Of a stretch of DNA of 64,000 nucleotides, positions 1-8,200 are shown in pieces (the stretch's first letter is position 1; every line of letters starts with the position of its first letter). Where the stretch lies: NCBI GenBank assembly GCA_910575435.1, contig CAJTGI010000002.1:62001-126000 (forward strand), read 5' to 3'. Under the pieces are notes generated by a model. That model worked only from the letters and a program-made list of their open reading frames with translations, ran no database searches and was not told where the DNA came from. The position numbers and the translations under genes were made by a program. This DNA comes from Clostridiaceae bacterium. Its GTDB lineage: Bacteria > Bacillota > Clostridia > Lachnospirales > Lachnospiraceae.

Positions 1-54
1 TATAATAGATGTAAGTTAGCACATAAATGGATGTTCTTTCTAAAATTTCACATT

Positions 55-74
55 CGCTCCATATTGGAGTGTTA
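55..74. promoter_or_regulatory. Probable binding site of the adjacent OmpR-type regulator
   Basis: A 20-base interrupted palindrome with core TCCATAT-T-GGA lies just upstream of the response regulator start. The same site, with three differences, recurs at 1950-1969 in front of the ABC permease; the consensus is CGYTCCATATWGGARTGTTA. Two near-identical palindromes in the two promoters of one sensing module are best read as the regulator's own operator, which would give autoregulation. The sharing is seen in the sequence; the identity of the bound protein is inferred. Confidence 0.65.
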
Positions 75-97
75 AACTGAAAAAAGAGGTGATTAAT

Positions 98-760
98 ATG
101 GCGACATTACTTATTGTTGAAGATGACCGAAAAACAAATGAAGCGATTTGCGAGTATTTGAAATTAGCGGGACACAAATTAATTCCTGCATATGACGGGG
201 AATCTGCGCTGCAATGTTTTAGCAATAGCAGGATTGACTTAATTGTACTTGACATTATGCTTCCAAAAATATCGGGACTTTCTGTTTTGCATGAAATCAG
301 AGAAAAAAGTTCTGTCCCGATACTTATGCTAACAGCAATAGGGGACGAATATACACAAGTTTCCAGCTTTGACGGACAGGCAGATGACTATATCGTAAAA
401 CCCTTTTCCATGATTTTGTTAGGGCGGCGCATTACTGCACTTTTAAGAAGAAGCGGAAAGGGGATTTTGCCAGATACAATCGAATTTGGAAATGTAATTG
501 TAGATTTTTTAGGTTATACAGCAAAAGATGACAATGGAAAAATCGACGTTACTCCAAAAGAGATTGACTTGCTGAAATTGTTTGTGGAGCATAAAGGACT
601 GGTTCTGACCCGTTCCCAGATACTTGACGATTTATGGGGCGACAGCCATCCTATTATTGACAGGACAGTAGATACTTATATAAAAAACCTGCGAAAAAAA
701 CTGCATCTTGACTGCATTGTTACTGTAAAAGGAATTGGATATAAATATGAGGTGGACTAA
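98..760 (+). CDS. OmpR/VanR-type response regulator
   Basis: A 220-residue DNA-binding response regulator. The N-terminal receiver domain has the acidic pair at residues 9-10, the phospho-acceptor Asp52 in LDIMLP, and the conserved Lys in YIVKPF. The C-terminal winged-helix domain ends with the usual TVDTYIKNLRKKL recognition region and a VKGIGYKYE tail. ATG at 98 is chosen over GTG at 89 because AAGAGGTG (84-91) sits at the right distance before it. The next gene's start follows its stop by one base, so the pair is co-transcribed. It should control the ABC exporter at 2012-4087, whose promoter shares its upstream palindrome. The inducing signal cannot be read; this type of module usually senses antimicrobial peptides. 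Confidence 0.93.
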   Translation: MATLLIVEDDRKTNEAICEYLKLAGHKLIPAYDGESALQCFSNSRIDLIVLDIMLPKISGLSVLHEIREKSSVPILMLTAIGDEYTQVSSFDGQADDYIVKPFSMILLGRRITALLRRSGKGILPDTIEFGNVIVDFLGYTAKDDNGKIDVTPKEIDLLKLFVEHKGLVLTRSQILDDLWGDSHPIIDRTVDTYIKNLRKKLHLDCIVTVKGIGYKYEVD

Positions 761-761
761 T

Positions 762-1883
762 ATGGCACGAATAAAAATATTTCCTAAGACATTTTTATAT
801 ACATTGAGTGTCTTGATATTTATTGTAATAACTGCACATGGCATCATGTATGTTCTTGCCCCACAAATATCTTTAGGACTTGTTGGCGAGAAAGGAATGG
901 AACTGGACGGATTTTTAGTCAGTACGGACGTAGATGCCTCACAGTTTGTAACATTTACGATAAAACGTGCCCTGCCTGTTTCTGTTTCCTGTTGTATCGT
1001 GATTGCCATTGTCTGTGCTGCACTTTTTTCCAGAAGCATGACGCGAAATATTTGTCACTTATCAGAAACAGCGCAGCGCATGACAAAAATGGATAAGTCT
1101 GCGATATGTTCTGTTACTTCGGGAGATGAAATTGAAGATTTGGCAGGAAATATCAATAGTCTTTACAGGAGTTTGCTGAAAGCAATCCATAATCTTGAAT
1201 TAGAAAAAAAGTATGTGCAGGAAAGCGAGAAATTGAAAATAGATTTTTTGCGTGCAGCTTCCCACGAATTAAAAACGCCTGTTACTGCTTTAAACGCCAT
1301 TCTTGAAAATATGATACTTGGAGTAGGAAAATATCAAGACTATGACGTATATCTGCCAGAGTGCAAAGAAATAACAGAACAGCTTTCCGAGATGATACAT
1401 GAAATTTTAGAAACATCCAAAATGAATATCATAAATGAAGAAAAACCGACCGAAATAAATTTGCCAGAACTGCTCACAAACCTTTGTGAGCCATATAAAC
1501 TGATTGCCGTTGCAAACGAGATAAATTTTTCTGTCTGCCTGCCACAGCATTTTACAGTCAGTATACCCATTTCCTTATTTGAAAAGGCAGTTTCTAATAT
1601 TCTTGCAAATGCAGTTGCATATACAGAAAGCGGGAAGCTGATTTCTGTTTCTATGGATGGCAGAAATCTTGTTGTTGAAAATGAATGTGTCCCTGTTCGG
1701 CAATCCGAAATCCCCCAGTTGTTTGAGCCATTTTACCGTCTTGATTATGCAAGAAGCAGAGAGCAAGGAGGAAATGGCTTAGGCTTGTATATTGTGGACA
1801 CTATTTTTTCTGCACTTTCTATTCCATATACGTTTCAAGCGAAAGACAATCCGCAAAGAATGTGTTTTACTATATATTTATGA
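762..1883 (+). CDS. Sensor histidine kinase
   Basis: A 373-residue membrane kinase paired with the regulator just upstream. It has two membrane segments (about residues 5-30 and 75-97) flanking a short extracellular loop of roughly 45 residues, then a HAMP-like linker, an H-box (ASHELKTPVTAL) with the phospho-acceptor His, an N-box (NILANAVAYTESG) and a G-box (GGNGLGLYIV). The short sensor loop is typical of intramembrane-sensing kinases that work with ABC exporters (family knowledge). ATG 762 is preferred because GAGGTGG (750-755) precedes it; in-frame codons upstream lack such a site. A terminator follows the stop closely, so this two-gene unit ends here. Confidence 0.92.
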   Translation: MARIKIFPKTFLYTLSVLIFIVITAHGIMYVLAPQISLGLVGEKGMELDGFLVSTDVDASQFVTFTIKRALPVSVSCCIVIAIVCAALFSRSMTRNICHLSETAQRMTKMDKSAICSVTSGDEIEDLAGNINSLYRSLLKAIHNLELEKKYVQESEKLKIDFLRAASHELKTPVTALNAILENMILGVGKYQDYDVYLPECKEITEQLSEMIHEILETSKMNIINEEKPTEINLPELLTNLCEPYKLIAVANEINFSVCLPQHFTVSIPISLFEKAVSNILANAVAYTESGKLISVSMDGRNLVVENECVPVRQSEIPQLFEPFYRLDYARSREQGGNGLGLYIVDTIFSALSIPYTFQAKDNPQRMCFTIYL

Positions 1884-1890
1884 TGAAAAA

Positions 1891-1918
1891 CCCTCCGATG
1901 TTTCGGGGGATTTTTTTC
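1891..1918 (+). terminator. Rho-independent terminator of the two-component operon
   Basis: The stem CCCTCCGA/TCGGGGG has a four-base loop and runs into TTTTTTT. It separates the kinase from the exporter genes, which therefore need their own promoter. Confidence 0.85.
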
Positions 1919-1949
1919 TTCCGTTTATTTTTCACAGATATTCCATATA

Positions 1950-1978
1950 CGTTCCATATAGGAATGTTATTTTAATAT
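1950..1978 (+). promoter_or_regulatory. Exporter promoter region with second copy of the regulator site
   Basis: The palindrome at 1950-1969 (core TCCATATAGGA) matches 17 of 20 positions of the site at 55-74. An extra half-copy, ATTCCATATAC, sits immediately upstream (1940-1950). A -10-like TAATAT follows at 1973-1978, and no good -35 hexamer is present at the expected distance. That fits a promoter activated by a regulator bound in place of the -35 element (inference). Confidence 0.6.
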
Positions 1979-2011
1979 TGTGTTCAAAAAATAAAAAACG
2001 GAGGTATCAAA

Positions 2012-3445
2012 ATGAATTTTTTAAAACGGGCAATGTTATATGTTACTCGAAAAAAAGGGAAAAGCATAGTGCTTTTTTGTATATTGCTTATTATGGCAAC
2101 CTTTGTCTTGTCGGGATTGTCTATCGGGAAAGCTACAAAACAAGCACAGCAAAATCTGCGTCAAAGCCTTGGCGGTTCTTTTCATGTCTGGACGGACTAC
2201 ACAGATAATAACCCCTATCTGCATAAAGAATCGGACGAGGATGAAAGTGGAGGGACTGGATATATCATGTATTCCACAGAGCAGTTATCCTCTGATATGG
2301 TGAAAAATATCCGTGATATAGCAGGAGTGAAATATTGCGATGCATTTGATGAAACATTATTGGATTTTGAACAGTTGTCTTTTTTCAAGGGGACAATTCC
2401 TTTGGAGGAAGAATTAGGGAATAGCACGACTACGGTAAGTCTATGGCGTTCCGAAGAACACAATTTGTTTACAAATGGCGTTGTCAAACTAACGGAAGGC
2501 AGGCATATTACAGAAAAAGATACGGGGAAAGCAATTATTTGTAAAGATTTGGCTGATAAAAATGGCTTAGGGATAGGCGATATGCTGAAAACGAGGTCTA
2601 TGGATGGGCGCAGCATGACGCTGGAAATCGTTGGATTGTTTACAGCAATGGAAACAGAAAAAATCGGCAAGAATATAGAGGGCTATAATAAAATACAGAA
2701 TCGGGTGTTTATAGATATAGCGTCGGCAATTCTTATCGAGAACACCCCTGCTGTCCAGGGATTTTCAGAAGTTTCAATTACCATAAACGACCCAGAAGAA
2801 ATGGATGAAATTATCGAAAAAGTGAAAAAGACGCCTGGATTTAAAGAGGATGGATTTACGATTGATACGGAAAATGAAACTTATGAAAATACGGCTTCCT
2901 CTCTGGAAAGTATGGATAAACTGGTGATAGGTCTGCTGATTGCGGCTATCCTTGTCAGCGTTGTAATCTTATCGCTTATTCTTACTCTATGGGGAAAATC
3001 ACGTGTCCGTGAAACAGGTGTGTTCCTCTCGCTTGGCATAAAAAAGACAGACATTATAGGGCAATATCTGACAGAAGTATTGCTGATTGCAATCGTTGCT
3101 TTTGGGATTTCCTTTTTTACAAGTAATATGGTTTCAAACCGTATCGCCGATGTGCTTTTACAGCAGGATATACAGAATAAAATAGAAGAACCGAATGACG
3201 TGCAGCAAGATGACATTGTGATAGAATCGTTTGAAAGTACAGCATTAGGAGGTGTAGACAATATAGAATTGAGCGGTGCAGAAAATACAGATTATTTGGA
3301 AACGGATATTGAAGTTTCTGTAAGCATAGAAAATTTATTACAGTTATATCTTGTTGGATTTGTAATTATCATTGTATCTGTTATGATATCGTCTATTGCG
3401 GTCATGCGTTTGAAGCCGCGTGAAATTTTATCCCGCATGAGTTAG
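2012..3445 (+). CDS. FtsX-type ABC transporter permease
   Basis: A 477-residue permease of the MacB/FtsX class. One membrane segment lies near residues 18-40, a large extracellular domain spans about residues 45-295, and three membrane segments follow near 305-328, 345-372 and 445-468. The last two are separated by an acidic stretch. The start has a clear CGGAGG site. It partners the ATPase encoded 12 bases downstream; together they probably expel or sense a membrane-active antimicrobial peptide under control of the upstream two-component system. The permease-before-ATPase order differs from classical BceAB. Confidence 0.88.
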   Translation: MNFLKRAMLYVTRKKGKSIVLFCILLIMATFVLSGLSIGKATKQAQQNLRQSLGGSFHVWTDYTDNNPYLHKESDEDESGGTGYIMYSTEQLSSDMVKNIRDIAGVKYCDAFDETLLDFEQLSFFKGTIPLEEELGNSTTTVSLWRSEEHNLFTNGVVKLTEGRHITEKDTGKAIICKDLADKNGLGIGDMLKTRSMDGRSMTLEIVGLFTAMETEKIGKNIEGYNKIQNRVFIDIASAILIENTPAVQGFSEVSITINDPEEMDEIIEKVKKTPGFKEDGFTIDTENETYENTASSLESMDKLVIGLLIAAILVSVVILSLILTLWGKSRVRETGVFLSLGIKKTDIIGQYLTEVLLIAIVAFGISFFTSNMVSNRIADVLLQQDIQNKIEEPNDVQQDDIVIESFESTALGGVDNIELSGAENTDYLETDIEVSVSIENLLQLYLVGFVIIIVSVMISSIAVMRLKPREILSRMS

Positions 3446-3457
3446 GAGGAGAAAAAG

Positions 3458-4087
3458 ATGACAACGCTAATATGTGAAAACGTAACATATCAATATGAAA
3501 AAGGCTCAAAGGTCTTAGAACATATCACAACTCAATTTGAAACAGGAAAAATGTATGCGATACTTGGTGCATCTGGTTCTGGGAAAACGACCCTGTTATC
3601 ATTGATAGGCGGTCTTGATATTCCACAGGAAGGAAAAATTATGTTTAATGGCAGGGATATATCGGAGATGGGACTTGAATCCCATAGGCGCAATCATGTT
3701 TCTGTCATATTCCAGAATTACAATCTTATTGATTATATGACTCCGATTGAAAACGTAAAATTGACCGCAAAACAGGACGCCCTGCCAATATTAAAGCAGC
3801 TTGGATTGACGGAGGATGAAGCAAAACGAAATGTAATGAAACTGTCGGGAGGACAGCAGCAGCGTGTGGCAATTGCCCGTACACTGGTATCGAATGCCCC
3901 TGTTATTTTAGCGGATGAACCAACGGGAAATTTAGACAAAGATACTGCCGCAGAAATTACGGGGATTTTGAAAAATTGCGCCCATCAGATGAATAAATGC
4001 GTAATTATTGTTACCCACTCCAACGACCTTGTAAAACAAGCAGATACCGTTTTTAAGTTAAAAAAAGGCAGGTTGCTTCAAATATGA
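3458..4087 (+). CDS. ABC transporter ATP-binding protein
   Basis: A 209-residue ATPase of the MacB/LolD (SalX) type. Walker A is GASGSGKTT, the Q-loop lies in FQNYNLID, the signature is LSGGQQQR, Walker B is VILADEPTG and the switch His is in VTHSND. The RBS GGAGGAG lies just before the ATG. It couples to the permease upstream. Its stop overlaps the ATG of the small Cys-rich gene (ATGA), so the three are translated from one message. Confidence 0.93.
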   Translation: MTTLICENVTYQYEKGSKVLEHITTQFETGKMYAILGASGSGKTTLLSLIGGLDIPQEGKIMFNGRDISEMGLESHRRNHVSVIFQNYNLIDYMTPIENVKLTAKQDALPILKQLGLTEDEAKRNVMKLSGGQQQRVAIARTLVSNAPVILADEPTGNLDKDTAAEITGILKNCAHQMNKCVIIVTHSNDLVKQADTVFKLKKGRLLQI

Positions 4088-4254
4088 AATACGAGTGGAT
4101 ATATTGCCCGATTTGCAAAAAAAAGACGCATAACAAATTTAGGGAAGATACTGTTTTGAAAAACTATCCGCTTTATTGTCCAAAATGTAAACGGGAAACG
4201 ATAATTAACGCAAAAAATATGCAAGTATTTATCATCACAGAGCCAGACACATAG
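4084..4254 (+). CDS. Cysteine-rich KTR-type small protein
   Basis: A 56-residue protein whose two CPxC-type knuckles (CPICKKKT near residue 8 and CPKCKRET near residue 32) are likely to bind one zinc ion. It matches the small 'cysteine-rich KTR' proteins that are common passengers in conjugative transposons of Firmicutes (family knowledge); their function is unknown. Its ATG overlaps the stop of the ATPase gene by four bases, which suggests translational coupling. A terminator begins directly after its stop codon. Confidence 0.8.
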   Translation: MKYEWIYCPICKKKTHNKFREDTVLKNYPLYCPKCKRETIINAKNMQVFIITEPDT

Positions 4255-4313
4255 ATGCAGAGCCGATGAATGTGTGGAATGAATGAAACCACAGTTTATC
4301 GGCTCTGCATTTT
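4255..4313 (+). terminator. Terminator of the exporter operon
   Basis: A perfect 13-base inverted repeat (ATGCAGAGCCGAT at 4255-4267, its complement at 4298-4310) with a 30-base loop ends in TTT. It starts one base after the stop codon at 4254. Confidence 0.65.
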
Positions 4314-4401
4314 ACTTAATTAAATGCAGATACGTCCACCAAATAAAAAAACGGCGATTTGGTGGGCGGTATTGCTATGCCCGAAAGACTTAACAAGCAC
4401 T

Positions 4402-4434
4402 CTCCAAACCTGTTTTAAGTTTGGAGGGATTTTT
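4402..4434 (+). terminator. Hairpin with T-run
   Basis: An 8-base stem CTCCAAAC/GTTTGGAG with a nine-base loop is followed by GGATTTTTATT. It could act as an intrinsic terminator or attenuator ahead of the sigma-like gene. Confidence 0.5.
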
Positions 4435-4582
4435 ATTGCCTGCAAATAGCAATTTCCAGTTATATATATCATATCGGAGATGGGTGGACAGCCTGTTAAA
4501 AAAATCCTTGTCAGTGCAAGGGGGCTTTTTATCCAAGAAGTAGAAGTCAAATCTCTACATATAAGAACTAATATATCTATAA

Positions 4583-4619
4583 ACCGTAAAGGCACGACAG
4601 CCCTTACGGTTTTTCTTTT
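4583..4619 (+). terminator. Hairpin with T-run
   Basis: Stem ACCGTAA/TTACGGT, with AGG and CCC extending the pairing inward, runs directly into TTTTCTTTT. It lies about 100 bases before the sigma-like gene. Confidence 0.6.
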
Positions 4620-4725
4620 GTCGTTTTTTGTCGGAATACGCCGCAGGGCTGTTTCTGGCGTGGGATGCCGTTCTCCGCCTTTCAATCTGGATTTTCAAAA
4701 AAATTCAGATTGGAGGTAACGGATT

Positions 4726-5154
4726 ATGGCGTACAACAAAGCCAGAGAAGAAAGAAAATGGCGAATATGGAAAGAAGCCGAGGAAAAGCAGCTTAGGAGC
4801 TTGGGTGTCAGCGAGGGCGATATTGAAAAGCTCCGTGTCCATGATTGGGCGATATTCAATTCCGACAGACGGTACTATGAGAAATTGCAGGATGCGGGTA
4901 CATATCTTGAGGAAGTGGCAGAGGACACAGCACAGCCCGAAGTAAAAACGGTTGAGGAATTTTTGGACAGCATTGAAAATGCAGTGCTGTATCAAGAGCT
5001 GCATCAGTTGGACAAGCTCACTCTCCAAGCGTTGCTGATGAGGACGCAGGGCTTTTCAGTCACTGAAATTTCAGTGGAATTGAGTTTAAACAAGGAAGTC
5101 ATTTACAAGCGTTTGAACAGGTTTAAGAAAAAAATTAAAAAACTTTTGGGATAG
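4726..5154 (+). CDS. Sigma-70-like element regulator
   Basis: A 142-residue protein with a charged N-terminal half and a C-terminal helix-turn-helix of sigma region 4 type: residues about 95-140 contain LTLQALLMRTQGFSVTEIS followed by a Lys-rich end. It resembles the short RNA polymerase sigma-like proteins encoded near the recombination end of Tn916/Tn1549-type conjugative elements (family knowledge). GGAGGT lies eight bases before the ATG. It is followed by a hairpin terminator. It probably controls element genes; no target promoter can be identified from this window. Confidence 0.75.
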   Translation: MAYNKAREERKWRIWKEAEEKQLRSLGVSEGDIEKLRVHDWAIFNSDRRYYEKLQDAGTYLEEVAEDTAQPEVKTVEEFLDSIENAVLYQELHQLDKLTLQALLMRTQGFSVTEISVELSLNKEVIYKRLNRFKKKIKKLLG

Positions 5155-5193
5155 TGTCCAAAATCGCACTCTCCCATCGGCTACTGGGTGAGA

Positions 5194-5223
5194 GGGCAAA
5201 AATCTCTTGCCCAGTTTTCTTTT
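5194..5223 (+). terminator. Terminator after the sigma-like gene
   Basis: Stem GGGCAA/TTGCCC with a seven-base loop is followed by AGTTTTCTTTT. It begins about 40 bases past the stop codon. Confidence 0.65.
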
Positions 5224-5736
5224 ATATCGGAAACGGGATGGCTCTTTGACAACCGAATATCCATTCACCAAATACATTCTCTTTGTGGCTGTAATAAGCG
5301 TAAGCGTGTGCAGCGGTACGCCATGACCCGCCGAAAGACGGCAAGCGGAAAATATCGACTGAAAATATCGGGCAGCTCCCGATTTCGCCAAGACCCACAA
5401 AGAGGACAATGATACTCCCGTCCAGCCACAGTCCGAGCGGTAACCAATCCGCCGCAGGCAATGGGGGCGGCTCTGTCAGACCGACAGTTGGGGTGCAACT
5501 CCCGTGGCGTCAGTTCGCTGCTGACCGTTTGGTGATTTCCCTTGCGTAATCACGCATCAGCATTTTCGGGATGTCGGGGACAAATAGAAAATGCCTTTTA
5601 TCATAAAGCCAGATGCAGGGCGGTCTATTGGAACAGGGCTTGTTTTATGCTCTCCCGACCTTAAATACTCCCTTGCATTTGGCTGTTACATAGGCAGGGT
5701 ATTCCTGCCTAAATCCAGATGGAGGTTATAAAAAAT
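5224..5736. other. About 510 bases without a convincing gene
   Basis: Neither strand has a reading frame with a ribosome-binding site and a recognisable product. The composition is richer in C than the flanks, with short hairpins such as CCGC...GCGG-type repeats near 5330-5350. It could be a decayed gene, a transfer origin or recombination/regulatory DNA of the mobile element; nothing decides between these. Confidence 0.4.
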
Positions 5737-6105
5737 ATGGAAAAAACAATCAGGCGTGGCGACATCTACTACGCAGAGCTTAATCCCGTTGTCGGTTCGG
5801 AGCAGGGCGGCACACGACCCGTACTTATCATTTCCAATAATATAGGCAACAGGCACAGCCCGACAGTCATCATTGCCGCTATCACGGGCAGGACACAGAC
5901 AAAGGCAAAATTGCCGACACACACCGAAGTAAAGAACTTTGAGGGACTTGACAGAGAATCTATTGTTTTGCTTGAACAAATTCGTACAATAGATAAAAAA
6001 AGATTAAAACAGTATATGGGCATGATGCCCGCTGAAGCGATGGCAAGAGTTGACAAGGCTCTTGCCATCAGCGTTTCCATTAAAGGAGGACATCGGAATG
6101 GATAA
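5737..6105 (+). CDS. PemK/MazF-family protein
   Basis: A 122-residue protein of the MazF endoribonuclease family. It has the N-terminal [20 protein letters not shown] fold signature, the conserved PVLIISNN strand, and the central TH(T)EV and [13 protein letters not shown] motifs of active toxins. ATG 5737 is selected because GGAGG (5721-5725) lies upstream; an ATG at 5719 has no such site. No MazE-like antitoxin precedes it, only about 500 non-coding bases. It is followed at once by a 45-residue gene, then the recombinase. Its position in such elements suggests a stabilising role, but an orphan MazF with another function is possible. Confidence 0.85.
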   Translation: MEKTIRRGDIYYAELNPVVGSEQGGTRPVLIISNNIGNRHSPTVIIAAITGRTQTKAKLPTHTEVKNFEGLDRESIVLLEQIRTIDKKRLKQYMGMMPAEAMARVDKALAISVSIKGGHRNG

Positions 6106-6235
6106 AATTGAGATTGATAAAGAGTATGTTGCTGCCATATTAATTGAGCTTCTCTTTGAAAAAGGGCTTGTAAACAAAGAAACATATATAAATGTCTACA
6201 AGCACTACAATTTGCACATTTCACAAGCGGCTTGA
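6098..6235 (+). CDS. Small acidic protein between MazF and recombinase
   Basis: A 45-residue protein with a strong AAAGGAGG site (6082-6089) and an ATG overlapping the end of the MazF-like gene, so translation is coupled. It is acidic at the N-terminus ([10 protein letters not shown]), with one amphipathic helix ([15 protein letters not shown]). No family is recognised with certainty; similar short genes precede serine recombinases in other elements. Because it is coupled to a MazF-like gene, it could act as an antitoxin, or as a recombination directionality factor for the downstream recombinase. Both ideas are inference. Confidence 0.65.
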   Translation: MDKIEIDKEYVAAILIELLFEKGLVNKETYINVYKHYNLHISQAA

Positions 6236-6278
6236 TTTTTAGTACGATTATAAAAAACAAAGCAAGGAGGAATTCATT

Positions 6279-8123
6279 ATGCAAAATATAGCAGCTAGGC
6301 ATAATCCTTATATTTTTTTAGATAAGAACAGAGAGCGGACGGTTGTATATTATGGGCGAGTTTCAACAGAGCATGAAGCTCAACTTGCAGCTCTTGAAAA
6401 TCAATTACAGTGGTACGATGACCAGACGGAACGGCACAGTAACTGGAATGTCCTTCAAAAATATATCGACGAGGGAATAACAGGGACACAAGCGAAAAAA
6501 CGTCCCGCATTTTTAAGGATGCTTGAAGATGCAAGGGCAGGAAAGTTTGACCTAATTGTAACTCGTGAAGTCTGCCGTTTTGCAAGAAACACGGTTGATA
6601 CTCTGGTAACAACAAGGGAGTTGAAAAATCTTGGAATTGAAGTCTATTTTGTGGAAGATAACATTTGGACAATGGATGGGGACGGAGAACTTAGACTTAC
6701 GATAATGGCAACATTAGCACAAGAGGAAAGCCGTAAAGTTTCTGAACGTGTTCGGGCGGGGCAGAAAATCAGCCGTGAAAATGGTGTTTTATATGGAAAT
6801 GGAAATATCATTGGTTATGACCGTGTAGGAAGCACTTATGTAATAAATGAGGAACAGGCAGAAACAGTAAGAATGATTTTTGATTTGTATTTACAAGGCG
6901 CAGGGCAGACCAAAATTGCAAAAGAACTCTGTCGTCTTGGGAGAAAGGATGGGCATGGGCAGGTGAGCTGGTCTGCATCAAAAATCGGACGCATCCTGCA
7001 TAACGCCACATATAAAGGATATAATTGTTATCTGAAATCGTTCAGCAATAATTATCTGGAACAGAAGCGGATAAAGAATCTTGATGAAGAAACATATATG
7101 TATGTCAAGGGGGATTTTGAGCCGATTGTTTCAGAGGAAGTTTGGAATAAGTGCAGCGAAATACGCAAGGCACGGACAACAAAAATGATAGTAAACAAAG
7201 GTGAGAGAACATATGGAAAGAAATCTACACAAGATGTATGGCTTAGAAAGTTACGTTGCAGTTGTGGTTCAACATTCCGAAAAAACAAGTGGAGAACTAA
7301 TAAGAGGGGAGATGAAGTTTTCGGGTATCAGTGCTATAATCAAGTCAATAATGGCAGCAAGGCTTTCCGAGAGAAGAATGGTCTTGATACAGAGGGCTAT
7401 TGTGACATCCGTATGGTCGGTGATTGGAAATTGGAAATTATGGCTAAGAAGATTTTCGAGGGCATCTGGTCAGAGCAAGAACGTAAGAATGCAATCTTAG
7501 AGGTTTATAGGCTCTTGAATGAACATTATCAATCAGATACCAAGAACAATCAAGCCGCAGCTTCGGCGTTAGAGGGAAAAATAGCAAGGCTAAAAAATAA
7601 GATTGATAATCTTATCAGCATGAGGGCTGATGGGGAAATTACCAAAGAAGAATTTAAGTCGCTGAAAGATACGACCGAAGCGGAACTTAATAAATATATG
7701 GAAGAAAAGTCACGGATGAGTGAGCAATCTGATTGCGAGGGTGGCATGGAATTTGACATAGGGAAAATAGGAGCTGTACTTGGGGAAGTGTTAGACTTTT
7801 CCAAACCCAAACTTGATGACAGCATAATTGATAAATTTGTTTCACAAATTATTCCCGTAGATAATTGCAGGTATCGTTGGGATTTGAATTTCCTGCCGAA
7901 TGAAACGCAATCACTTGTTTGCAAAGTTGAGGGCAGAAAAAATCATGCCAATGCAACTATTGAGGAGGGGAACGAAGATGAGGACGAAAGTCCTCGTACA
8001 TATGTCTTAAGCATGGATTACAGCAACATAAGTGTGACAGCAAAAAACGCCTATCAAAGTTACGTTCTGCACAGGCAGCGATTGCAAGCAAGTAGGATAC
8101 TGAGAAAATCCAATAGAGAATAG
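6279..8123 (+). CDS. Large serine recombinase (TnpX/TndX-like)
   Basis: A 614-residue site-specific recombinase. The N-terminal resolvase domain carries the nucleophile Ser29 in YYGRVST and the Arg-containing RFARNTVDT motif. A recombinase domain follows (about residues 175-300), then a zinc-ribbon-like segment with CSC and YQC cysteines (about 325-360) and a coiled coil (about 425-475). The start has AAGGAGG upstream. It should excise and integrate the element whose cargo lies to its left. Recombinases of this class usually lie at an element end, so the right junction is probably shortly downstream. The attachment sequence cannot be recognised from one copy. Confidence 0.93.
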   Translation: MQNIAARHNPYIFLDKNRERTVVYYGRVSTEHEAQLAALENQLQWYDDQTERHSNWNVLQKYIDEGITGTQAKKRPAFLRMLEDARAGKFDLIVTREVCRFARNTVDTLVTTRELKNLGIEVYFVEDNIWTMDGDGELRLTIMATLAQEESRKVSERVRAGQKISRENGVLYGNGNIIGYDRVGSTYVINEEQAETVRMIFDLYLQGAGQTKIAKELCRLGRKDGHGQVSWSASKIGRILHNATYKGYNCYLKSFSNNYLEQKRIKNLDEETYMYVKGDFEPIVSEEVWNKCSEIRKARTTKMIVNKGERTYGKKSTQDVWLRKLRCSCGSTFRKNKWRTNKRGDEVFGYQCYNQVNNGSKAFREKNGLDTEGYCDIRMVGDWKLEIMAKKIFEGIWSEQERKNAILEVYRLLNEHYQSDTKNNQAAASALEGKIARLKNKIDNLISMRADGEITKEEFKSLKDTTEAELNKYMEEKSRMSEQSDCEGGMEFDIGKIGAVLGEVLDFSKPKLDDSIIDKFVSQIIPVDNCRYRWDLNFLPNETQSLVCKVEGRKNHANATIEEGNEDEDESPRTYVLSMDYSNISVTAKNAYQSYVLHRQRLQASRILRKSNRE

Positions 8124-8138
8124 TATAAGTATAATGAA

Positions 8139-8178
8139 CCGCCCCTGTGTATCGTTGGATACGAGGGGCGGGTTTTTA
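8139..8178 (+). terminator. Terminator after the recombinase
   Basis: Stem CCGCCCCT/AGGGGCGG with further pairing inside (GTATC/GATAC) is followed by GTTTTTATT. It is a strong intrinsic terminator. Confidence 0.9.
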
Positions 8179-8200
8179 TTGATAAAAAGGAGACGATAGG

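Larger units (their letters stand above)
4314..4725 (+). other. Non-coding stretch with a series of hairpins
   Basis: No gene with a usable start is seen. The stretch contains at least three further inverted repeats: CCACCAAAT at 4336-4344 with its complement at 4357-4365, CTCCAAAC at 4402-4409 with 4419-4426 followed by GGATTTTTATT, and ACCGTAA at 4583-4589 with 4604-4610 followed by TTTTTCTTTT. The last two look like terminators. Serial hairpins before an element regulatory gene could form an attenuated leader, but this is only inference. Confidence 0.5.

Noticed and set aside
735-761. Upstream in-frame ATG codons for the first histidine kinase
   Set aside because: They fall within the regulator gene and before the GAGGTGG ribosome-binding site that serves ATG 762.
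4480-4719. 79-codon plus-strand frame before the sigma-like gene
   Set aside because: No RBS, it crosses terminator-like hairpins, and the product is not protein-like.
5188-5461. Short open frames on both strands between the sigma-like gene and the MazF-like gene
   Set aside because: No RBS and no family resemblance; listed as non-coding.
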